Of a stretch of 12,808 nt of DNA, positions 7,201-12,808 are shown in pieces. The stretch's first letter is position 1; each line of letters opens with the position of its first letter. The notes beneath the pieces are model-generated. The model made no database searches. It saw only the letters and a list, made by a program, of their open reading frames with translations, and was not told the DNA's origin. The position numbers and the translations under genes were made by a program. This stretch comes from Bacillota bacterium (GTDB lineage Bacteria; Bacillota; Bacilli; Bacillales; Cytobacillaceae), in NCBI GenBank assembly GCA_030705745.1, contig JAUZPT010000043.1, forward strand, positions 1 to 12,808, read 5' to 3'.

Positions 7201-10045
7201 CCCAAACATTTGGAGAAGAATTTGCTATGCCAGGACCATTCTGAGGCACACCTCTTTCCCATTCATCGTTTTTTCCAGAATGTGTCCATCCATTATCATC
7301 AGGTCCATCAAAATTATCAGAGTAAATGACTTTTGGATTAGTTACTAGATTTACAGTTGCTTCATTTGAATATCCACTCTCATTTACACTAAGATCTTGT
7401 GCTGTTACCACATAATAATATGGACCTGAACTTGATGAGGTATCAGTATCTTCAAAGGTAGTTGCTGGTGTACCTCCAATAAATTCATAGTCTGACCCTT
7501 GAGTAGTACTACGATATACCTTATAGGTATTAACATCGTTATCCTTTGAAGCATCCCATTTTAAAGTGATTTTACCTAATGGATTCGCATATCCAGTTAC
7601 ATTACTTGGAGCTGAGGGAGCAGTTTGGTCAGAATAAAGAGAAACATCATCAATAAACCATCCAGTATTCTGCCCATTATCATCAGAAGTTAACTCTAAT
7701 TTAACGTGTACTAACTGTCCAGCAAATTGGCTAAGATCGATAAATTTCGTTTCCCATTTTCCATTCGTACCTGTCATATTGTCCAGTGGAACATATTCAT
7801 TGTTTGTTGAATCTGCAGAAACTAAAATGGTACCCATGTCTTTATCTCTTGCAAAATCATACCATTGCTCAAAAGAAAGAATGGCTCCTCTTGGTGAATT
7901 TGTTAAATCAATCGTCGGAAATAGTAAATCAGCTTTAGAATCTGGAGAATACGTGCCAGTTAGATTTGTACCGACGACTTTTTTTCCTGAGAATGCTTCA
8001 TTTGGACCTGTGGTAGGTTCTCCCCACTGCCAAGTATTGTTTACTCCGTCAGTCGAAAAACCATCAAAGTTTTGTTCAAAGTCTTGGAAATATCCTGGAG
8101 TAAGCCCATTCATTATGGTAATAGTGTCAGGGCCTGTAGTCACTTGGTTATTTCCATAATCAGTGGCTTGAAAGTAATAATCCAATCCTGGCGTTGTTAC
8201 TAACGAGCTTGGTATCGCTCCTTCGTATATGCCATGTTTATAGTCTCCAGACATTTGTGTTAAAGAGATAGATGTCCAATCCTGTTCTCCCGTTTTACGG
8301 ACAAAAGCCTTTACAGAAATCACACTGATATTATCATTAACGGATACATGTAATGGAATATCAGCATTCGTGAAAGCCAGTTTAATTGGCGTATAATCTA
8401 TAACTGGTTTTTCTAGATCCTTGCCTGATGTAGTAACCTTACCTGAAACCGTACCTAACCCAGTATTAATCGCTTTAACTGCATTATAGGCATTAACAAT
8501 TCCATATCCATAACCGTTATTTGGAATGGAGCCATAATCATCATTCGTCATTGGTTTAGCTGTTTGTTTTATAATGTTTTCTATTTGATCAACGGTTAAG
8601 GATGCGTTGGCTTGCAACATTAGTGCTACAATACCTGCTACATGTGGTCCTGCCATAGAAGTTCCATTCATTGTTATATAGCCACCTGTCATACTTGATA
8701 AAACTCCCACACCAGGCGCAGATACATCTGGTTTGATCTCACCATATGGGGATGGACCTCTTAAAGAAAAATCTGCTAAATTATTGCTTTTATCAGTTGC
8801 TCCAACTGCAAATGATTCTGGATAGTTTGCTGGGTTAGCAACTGTTCCTGGTTGAGCTTTATATGGAGTATTTGTGTTCCCTGCAGAAAATACGGGAACA
8901 ATACCAGCTGCTTTCCAAGCCTGAACAATTGGACGGAAGAACTCATCCATTCCAGCTCCTCCCCAAGAGTTATTTATGACATCCGGGGCTAGCTCAGGAT
9001 GTAAGTTTCCATTTGCATCTTTCGGTGCTAACATCCATTGGCCAGCGTCTAATATTATTTCAGTGGTAGTACTTCCGCTACTATCAAAAATACGAGCAGA
9101 CATCCATTTAGCTCCAGGAGCCACACCTATTTTGTGGGTACCATCTTTTTCTGAACCAACCATTGTTCCCATTGTATGTGTACCGTGCCCAACCCCATCA
9201 TAGGGTAGATTAGTGTGTGCAGGAGTGGGATCATACCAACTTAATTCTGGGTTTGATAATTTACCATTATTATCAAAACCTCTCCATTTTCGCTGTATGG
9301 CTGGGGCAGTATAATCGACACCTGTATCCAAGCTACCGATTACTACACCTGTACCATCTATACCCATTTTCCACGCTTTAGGAGCATCAATTTGGTTAAT
9401 GTTCCATTGAACATTCGGATCAACCGGATCGTCCGAAGTCAAATTTTTATTTTCACCTTTGGACGTTGTTTCTTTTAATTTAGTTTCATTAGTAGATTTT
9501 ACGTTTTCCGTACTTTGATTATCATCTAACTTTATTGTTTCATTTGGAAGGATGTTAGCCACTTCTGGTCGTTTGGCTATTTCTTCCATAACCGCTTTTG
9601 TACTTGTAATAGCCATAGCGTTTACAATATAGAAACTCTTATAATCTTTCACATCTCCTGATTCCTTCTTACCTTCCAAATAATTTAACAAACTAGCTTG
9701 GGTTCTAGTTGAAGCCTCTCTTAATGAGTTCACAACGACTGATCTTGTGTTTAAGATAGCTGTTCTGGGTGTTACATTTTGTGCATGATAGCGATTGAGA
9801 GCAGTTTTAGAAATACTCATCGTATTAGGTTGTTCAGACAGTTTAATTAAATAGGTAACATATTCTTTACTGTCAAATTCATCATTTAATTTTGGGCTAA
9901 TTTTTTCTGTAGTAAGTTGGGAACTAGCGAAAGTTTGCGGAATCGTAGAAGTATTTTGTCCAGCTGCAAAACTGGGACTCCCAAGAGTGAATAACAATAG
10001 TACTGTTAAAAATCGTGAAACTACATTCACAAATTTCTTGTTCAT
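4274..10045 (-). CDS. bpr: Bacillopeptidase F-like secreted subtilisin-family serine protease, enlarged
   Basis: This extracellular peptidase S8 protein has about 1923 residues (numbered from the ATG at 10045). In order it has a signal peptide (1-27, cut after SPSFA), an I9-type propeptide (about 60-174), a charged linker, and the S8 domain (about 230-520) with Asp240 in SLDTG, His287 in GHGTH, oxyanion Asn358 in INNSWGG and Ser463 in GTSMAGPHVAG. Then come an Ig-like domain, MAM-like 1 (651-805, ending GWFIDDVSLY), FN3 (809-901), MAM-like 2 (907-1067, ending GWYMDDFKIL), two carboxypeptidase regulatory-like domains (1118-1269), a Bpr-conserved region (1272-1430, begins GELAYDDGSAES), three Ig-like domains to about 1705 and a further tail to 1923. 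All four catalytic residues are present. No LPXTG motif or C-terminal anchor is seen, so release is likely. Start choice: TTG at 10084 opens the frame, but GGGG (10060-10063) fits TTG 10051 and GAG (10055-10057) fits ATG 10045, which gives a clean signal peptide. Confidence 0.93.
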   Translation of the reverse strand: MNKKFVNVVSRFLTVLLLFTLGSPSFAAGQNTSTIPQTFASSQLTTEKISPKLNDEFDSKEYVTYLIKLSEQPNTMSISKTALNRYHAQNVTPRTAILNTRSVVVNSLREASTRTQASLLNYLEGKKESGDVKDYKSFYIVNAMAITSTKAVMEEIAKRPEVANILPNETIKLDDNQSTENVKSTNETKLKETTSKGENKNLTSDDPVDPNVQWNINQIDAPKAWKMGIDGTGVVIGSLDTGVDYTAPAIQRKWRGFDNNGKLSNPELSWYDPTPAHTNLPYDGVGHGTHTMGTMVGSEKDGTHKIGVAPGAKWMSARIFDSSGSTTTEIILDAGQWMLAPKDANGNLHPELAPDVINNSWGGAGMDEFFRPIVQAWKAAGIVPVFSAGNTNTPYKAQPGTVANPANYPESFAVGATDKSNNLADFSLRGPSPYGEIKPDVSAPGVGVLSSMTGGYITMNGTSMAGPHVAGIVALMLQANASLTVDQIENIIKQTAKPMTNDDYGSIPNNGYGYGIVNAYNAVKAINTGLGTVSGKVTTSGKDLEKPVIDYTPIKLAFTNADIPLHVSVNDNISVISVKAFVRKTGEQDWTSISLTQMSGDYKHGIYEGAIPSSLVTTPGLDYYFQATDYGNNQVTTGPDTITIMNGLTPGYFQDFEQNFDGFSTDGVNNTWQWGEPTTGPNEAFSGKKVVGTNLTGTYSPDSKADLLFPTIDLTNSPRGAILSFEQWYDFARDKDMGTILVSADSTNNEYVPLDNMTGTNGKWETKFIDLSQFAGQLVHVKLELTSDDNGQNTGWFIDDVSLYSDQTAPSAPSNVTGYANPLGKITLKWDASKDNDVNTYKVYRSTTQGSDYEFIGGTPATTFEDTDTSSSSGPYYYVVTAQDLSVNESGYSNEATVNLVTNPKVIYSDNFDGPDDNGWTHSGKNDEWERGVPQNGPGIANSSPNVWGTDLVGNYEDNSDYSLYSPVIDLSKTLHPVVTFQNWYELEGSFWKGPVDIGEFEISTDGGNSWAPIDSFSSLTDGKTWSQAGYDLEEYKGQQVQFRFHLTSNESKNYAGWYMDDFKILDDNDNNSANNAAPNKTVTLTDTKITSKVNSNNEFSNIAANSPKEEIKGNTVDDIPLNATVTILETGQSVIADGRNGDFRLSANPGNYTVRAEAYGYYPENQQITINDNETTNADFNLKPLPHGVIQGVIIDQYTGKPVSNARVMVMEDARVSPVFTDSNGNYTLDVLEGDYTLTVSSQGYYDQKVNISVTGGNTTKSNLELKPFVGLSGELAYDDGSAESTSPFDYAGTLQAVRMTPEASNVQVTGAKFLFYPSFPQPGGTDFKFAMFDASGPKGSPGKMVAGPFEGTALRNGDWTTVQFDQPIIAQGDFYIAFIQTASYPYSPSVAEDTDGPDAGRSWINFDGGWRKAYGSEGNIMIRALVKDEVNAPVITSPANKTFTKESHVNFTGTSNANGTSINLYNGSTFVGTGKVENGQFSIPTTLNVGSNVFTVKADAEGNETESSEPVNVTLDQKAPDVNVTDPIDGYKTNKDVVTVNGSVSDDNQGSLTINDQSVKVKNDGTFSYPVVVTPGENTITIKATDLAGNETVVTRKVIVNQEGPVLSNITPDQDVHLQAGEQVHVSFDSDAGLTAGFRIELPIGVNSSNANGISMNETKPGHYEGTWTIPDGLKVSGAAIVVYATDKVGNNVEAKTSGRLFAGEQPPSVNITNLTLSPNNNVSFQRPVTIIANASQTINWNVKVVDPSGMEIPLETQKGKSYNGVFTPNIFAENGTYKVVAAGTTDQGITAPPFEATFTVYNYQTIINSVQILNSKGIEANTFKVGETVKVKANVENLGPTSVSPLVIIQVKNAIGIPVQLGFLTLDEFSNGAKNGFGLNLNNLPAGSYNVDAFVWSGWDSQVPLSEAKIGAAQFTISNN

Positions 10046-10116
10046 TAACAAAAACTCAACCCCTTTTATTTCAAATTTGTTCAATGATTTAATACTTTTA
10101 ACACTATGAAAAAACT

Positions 10117-10145
10117 ATTATAAATATAACTTCGAAGAGATAAAG
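10117..10145 (-). promoter_or_regulatory. Possible promoter of the protease gene
   Basis: On the minus strand a perfect TATAAT lies at 10122-10117, about 70 bases before the ATG. Hexamers at the -35 distance (TTTATC or CTTTAT) are weak and there is no extended TG. The region is so AT-rich that a chance match is possible. The TTAAACCGTTAACG sequence at 10176-10189 is two mismatches from a cre site but lies well upstream. Confidence 0.35.
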
Positions 10146-10239
10146 ATTAACTATAAATTGAGTAAAATTAATAGTTTAAACCGTTAACGCTTTAGTCTAT
10201 TACATTACTACGTTAGTTAAATTAAAATAGCAATATAGC

Positions 10240-10292
10240 AAAAAAGGTGACAGGCACCATCCATAAAATGGATGGTGCCTGTCACCTTTTTT
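10240..10292. repeat. Perfect 25-bp palindrome, copy 2; likely also the iclR terminator
   Basis: Arms 10240-10264 and 10268-10292 are perfect inverse copies around AAA. The GC-rich arms GGTGACAGGCACCATCCAT and their complement are identical to copy 1. A-runs at the left edge and T-runs at the right extend the stem, so on the minus strand the hairpin ends in TTTTTT. The last base of the IclR-family stop codon lies at the hairpin edge, so this element almost certainly ends that transcript. Confidence 0.9.
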
Positions 10293-11059
10293 TATTTCGC
10301 AAACCCAAGCTTCGCCGAAATTTGCTTACCCAGTTCAATCATTAACTTTTGTAGGTGTTCCATTCTCTCAGCCGTCATTCGAATGGTTGGCCCCGATATA
10401 CTGGCGGCGGCATGAATTTTACCTAAATGATCAAAGATCGGTACAGCCAGGCAGGTGATACCAGTTTCATTTTCTTGGTGATCGAAAGCAAAGCCTTGTT
10501 GTTTCACTTGTCTCAATTCTTGAAGGAAACGGTCTTTATTTACAATCGTCCTCTCGGTATGCATCGGCATTCCTTTTTGTTCCAGAATATCCATGACAGC
10601 GCTTGAAGGCAAATGGGCCATGATGGCTTTTCCTACGGATGTACAGTGCATAGGTGCTCTTCTTCCCACCTTTGAATGCATACGCAGCGTTTCATTTCCT
10701 TCCAATTTTTCAATATAAACCACTTCACCTTGGTCATGCACGACTAAATGAACGACCTCATTAGTTTTTTTCTCCATTTCCTTTAAAAAAGGTTTGGCCA
10801 CTTCCCTCAAATCGATGGAATCAAGAAGCTTCGAGCTCATCTCCAAAAATTTATAACCTAGCTTATATCGTCCTGTTTCTTCTTCTTGCTCAATATATCC
10901 ATAATGGACAAGCGTTGACAATGTCCGATAAACAGAGCTTTTATTGATATCAATTTGTTTGGCGATCTCCGTCACACCTGCACCATTTTTTCTCGTGCTG
11001 ACAATCGAAATTATTTCAAGTGCACGGCTTACAGACTGTACCATGCTTTCCCTTTCCAT
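10292..11059 (-). CDS. IclR-family transcriptional regulator
   Basis: The protein is about 255 residues, the usual IclR length. Numbered from the alternative GTG start at 11062, an N-terminal winged helix-turn-helix (about 8-70, GVTEIAKQIDINKSSVYRTL around 29-48) is followed by the IclR effector domain (about 85-250), with GRRAPMHCTSVGKAIMA (133-149) and ENETGITCLAVPIFD (197-211). The gene lies 57 bp downstream of malate synthase G on the same strand, and both probably share a transcript ended by the palindrome at the stop codon. E. coli IclR controls the glyoxylate-shunt operon and senses glyoxylate and pyruvate, so local control of glcB is a reasonable inference, but the ligand cannot be read from sequence. 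GAGG (11069-11072) serves ATG 11059 (nine bases) or GTG 11062 (six bases); I chose the ATG. Confidence 0.9.
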   Translation of the reverse strand: MERESMVQSVSRALEIISIVSTRKNGAGVTEIAKQIDINKSSVYRTLSTLVHYGYIEQEEETGRYKLGYKFLEMSSKLLDSIDLREVAKPFLKEMEKKTNEVVHLVVHDQGEVVYIEKLEGNETLRMHSKVGRRAPMHCTSVGKAIMAHLPSSAVMDILEQKGMPMHTERTIVNKDRFLQELRQVKQQGFAFDHQENETGITCLAVPIFDHLGKIHAAASISGPTIRMTAERMEHLQKLMIELGKQISAKLGFAK

Positions 11060-11097
11060 CACCGTTCACCTCATCGATTTAAACTTCTAGTCTTTCG

Positions 11098-11119
11098 TGG
11101 AATTTCTAAAAAAATTCTA
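11098..11119. promoter_or_regulatory. Weak inverted repeat between glcB and iclR, possible operator
   Basis: TGGAATTT and AAATTCTA flank six bases in the short glcB-iclR gap and overlap the glcB stop codon. The half-sites loosely resemble IclR operators (TGGAAAT...ATTTCCA). No promoter was found here, and the AT-rich arms could arise by chance. Confidence 0.25.
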
Positions 11120-12808
11120 CTTCTTGACCGCGAATTTTGCTTTTGCTTCAATTCTTCTGCGGTGGAGGATGGGTTCGGTGTAACCGCTTGGCTGTTCAAA
11201 CCCTTTAAAAATCAACTCGCTGGCAGCCTGAAATGCGACAGAGTCATCATAATTTTGGGCCATTGGATGGTAGTCGGGGTCTCCATCATTTTGTTGATCC
11301 ACAATTTTCGCCATTCGCTTTAATGTTTCTAAAACTTGCGCTTCTGTACAAATGCCATGATGCAGCCAGTTTGCCACATGCTGACTTGAAATCCTCAATG
11401 TCGCCCTGTCTTCCATTAACGCTATATTGTTGATATCAGGCACCTTTGAACAACCGATCCCTTGTTCAACCCACCGGACAACGTAGCCTAAAATACTTTG
11501 GGCGTTGTTATCTAGTTCCATTTGAATTACCTCAGCAGACCAGCTTGGCTCACTAATAACCGGGAAATTCAATATTTCACTTCGAAGGTCAGTAGTTTTC
11601 CGAGGCAGCTCATTTTGTAATTTTACAATATCCACTTGATGATAATGAAGAGCATGTAATGTCGCTGCCGTAGGGGAAGGTACCCATGCTGTATTGGCTC
11701 CCGTTTTTAATTGGGCACCTTTTTGCTCGAGCATGTCTCTCATCAAATCCGGCATCGCCCACATTCCCTTGCCAATTTGGGCATGCCCCTGAAAGCCGCA
11801 AGCAAGACCTGAAAGTACATTTGATTGCTCATAGCTTTTCAGCCATTGCGTCGATTTCATATCATTTTTCCGTACCATCGGACCCGCTTCCATACTTGTG
11901 TGGATTTCATCTCCCGTGCGATCAAGAAACCCTGTGTTGATAAAAACAATGCGTTCCTTGACTTCGCGAATGCAGGCTCTTAAGTTTAAAGACGTTCTCC
12001 GTTCTTCATCCATTACACCGATTTTGAGCGTATTCCGTTCCAGCTCCAGCAAGTCTTCTACCCGATTGAATAACTCGTTTGCAAAAGACACCTCTTTAGA
12101 ACCGTGCATTTTAGGTTTTACAATGTAAATCGATCCTTTTGAAGAATTTTGAAAGCGTCCATTTCCCAAAAGTGTATGCTTAGCCAAGAGACTCGTAATA
12201 ACCGTATCCAAAATCCCTTCATATATTTCCTCACCATCCTGGTCGAGGAGCGCGTTAGTCGTCATTAAATGACCTACATTGCGAACGAACATGAGCGAAC
12301 GGCCTTTTAGCACAATTTCACTACCATTCGGGGCAACATAAAGACGATCTGAATTGAGCGTGCGATTCAATGTTTTAGCACCTTTTGTAAACGACGCACA
12401 TAAATCACCCTTCATCAGGCCTAACCAATTTCGATAAACTATAACCTTATCTTCAGCATCCACCGCGGTTACAGAGTCCTCACAATCCATAATCGTCGTT
12501 ACAGCCGATTCCATTAAAATATCTTTTACTCCAGCCAGGTCAATTTGGCCAATGGCCGAATTTCGGTCAATTTGAATTTCAAAATGCAGACCATTATTTT
12601 TCAATAAAATAGCATCTGGGTTTTGCGGATCACCACGATAGCCAATAAATTTCCCGTCCTCTTGTAGTCCCTTTACTTCCCCCGTTTCAAGTAAGACAGT
12701 AAGCTTGCCGGCTTTAATACTATATTCCACCACATCTTTGTGTGTTGCACTTCGTAAAGGAGCAGACTGATCAAGAAATTCTCTGGCAAACGCAATGACC
12801 TTTTCGCC
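11117..12808 (-). CDS. glcB: Malate synthase G, 5' end cut by window edge
   Basis: Malate synthase G condenses glyoxylate with acetyl-CoA to malate and CoA in the cytoplasm, as part of the glyoxylate bypass or glycolate/glyoxylate use. The visible 563 residues correspond to the C-terminal three quarters of a protein of about 725 residues. Motifs include [19 protein letters not shown] (about 104-122), [17 protein letters not shown] [13 protein letters not shown] (264-276), [20 protein letters not shown] (289-308), [11 protein letters not shown] (346-356), [20 protein letters not shown] (372-391) and [13 protein letters not shown] (465-477), whose Asp467 matches the catalytic base Asp631 of E. 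coli GlcB. The GTG at 12733 is not the start: the frame stays open for 25 more codons to the last base and reads family-like [15 protein letters not shown]. The start, about 160 residues further on, is outside the window. The stop is TAG. Confidence 0.95.
   Translation of the reverse strand, partial: GEKVIAFAREFLDQSAPLRSATHKDVVEYSIKAGKLTVLLETGEVKGLQEDGKFIGYRGDPQNPDAILLKNNGLHFEIQIDRNSAIGQIDLAGVKDILMESAVTTIMDCEDSVTAVDAEDKVIVYRNWLGLMKGDLCASFTKGAKTLNRTLNSDRLYVAPNGSEIVLKGRSLMFVRNVGHLMTTNALLDQDGEEIYEGILDTVITSLLAKHTLLGNGRFQNSSKGSIYIVKPKMHGSKEVSFANELFNRVEDLLELERNTLKIGVMDEERRTSLNLRACIREVKERIVFINTGFLDRTGDEIHTSMEAGPMVRKNDMKSTQWLKSYEQSNVLSGLACGFQGHAQIGKGMWAMPDLMRDMLEQKGAQLKTGANTAWVPSPTAATLHALHYHQVDIVKLQNELPRKTTDLRSEILNFPVISEPSWSAEVIQMELDNNAQSILGYVVRWVEQGIGCSKVPDINNIALMEDRATLRISSQHVANWLHHGICTEAQVLETLKRMAKIVDQQNDGDPDYHPMAQNYDDSVAFQAASELIFKGFEQPSGYTEPILHRRRIEAKAKFAVKK

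Noticed and set aside
4281..9203. Several plus-strand open frames of 60-126 codons inside the protease gene
   Set aside because: They are antisense to a continuous multidomain protein with intact catalytic residues; none has a ribosome site or a recognised domain.
10046..10084. TTG at 10084 as the protease start
   Set aside because: It would add 13 residues before the signal peptide and has no Shine-Dalgarno sequence, while the purine-rich AAAAGGGGTTGAG lies inside that extension, just before TTG 10051 and ATG 10045.
10176..10189. TTAAACCGTTAACG as a cre site for the protease gene
   Set aside because: It has two mismatches including both outer conserved positions, and lies about 60 bp upstream of a weak promoter in very AT-rich DNA.
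10955..12128. Open frames antisense or out of frame within the IclR-family and malate synthase genes
   Set aside because: The real frames show dense family motifs; these are shadows with no independent support.

Overview
The window looks like chromosomal DNA from a low-GC Gram-positive bacterium, most likely the Bacillaceae (Bacillus, Neobacillus, Cytobacillus or a relative). The DNA is AT-rich, ribosome sites are of the AGGAGG type, there are CcpA/cre-like sites, and the gluconate kinase, gluconate permease and bacillopeptidase F closely resemble Bacillus proteins. The assignment rests on remembered family sequences; no database search was possible.

Region 1 (1-4190) is a gluconate uptake and phosphorylation locus. 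gntK (minus strand, runs off the left edge) is divergent from an RpiR-family regulator gene (plus strand). That gene converges on gntP (minus strand), the gluconate:H+ symporter, and the two share a bidirectional terminator. B. subtilis uses a GntR-family regulator in a gntRKPZ operon; here the regulator is of the HTH_6+SIS type and each gene has its own promoter. Five near-identical operator-like palindromes (TGAAA(A)TTTTTTTCA) occur only in the two control regions, about 31 bp apart, and sit at the same positions relative to the predicted gntK and gntP promoters. Cre-like sites lie beside them. The simplest reading is induction by a phosphorylated sugar acid such as 6-phosphogluconate, combined with catabolite repression.

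Region 2 (4191-10290) is one very large gene for a secreted subtilisin-type protease of the bacillopeptidase F family, about 1923 residues. It is longer than B. subtilis Bpr (about 1430 residues) because of a second MAM-like module with an FN3 domain and about 220 extra C-terminal residues. A near-identical 19-25 bp palindrome lies on each side of the gene. Each copy also forms a terminator-like hairpin just after a stop codon. One copy carries a tandem array of 13-bp units.

Region 3 (10292-12808) holds an IclR-family regulator gene and, 57 bp upstream of it on the same strand, malate synthase G (glcB). glcB is cut by the right edge: its reading frame continues past the GTG at 12733 with family-like residues to the last base. 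The pair suggests glyoxylate use with a local regulator.

No tRNA, rRNA, CRISPR array, complete insertion sequence or phage gene was seen. The longest gene-free stretches (1479-1757, 3975-4273 and 10046-10291) are each under 300 bp and are covered by the regulatory and repeat entries.
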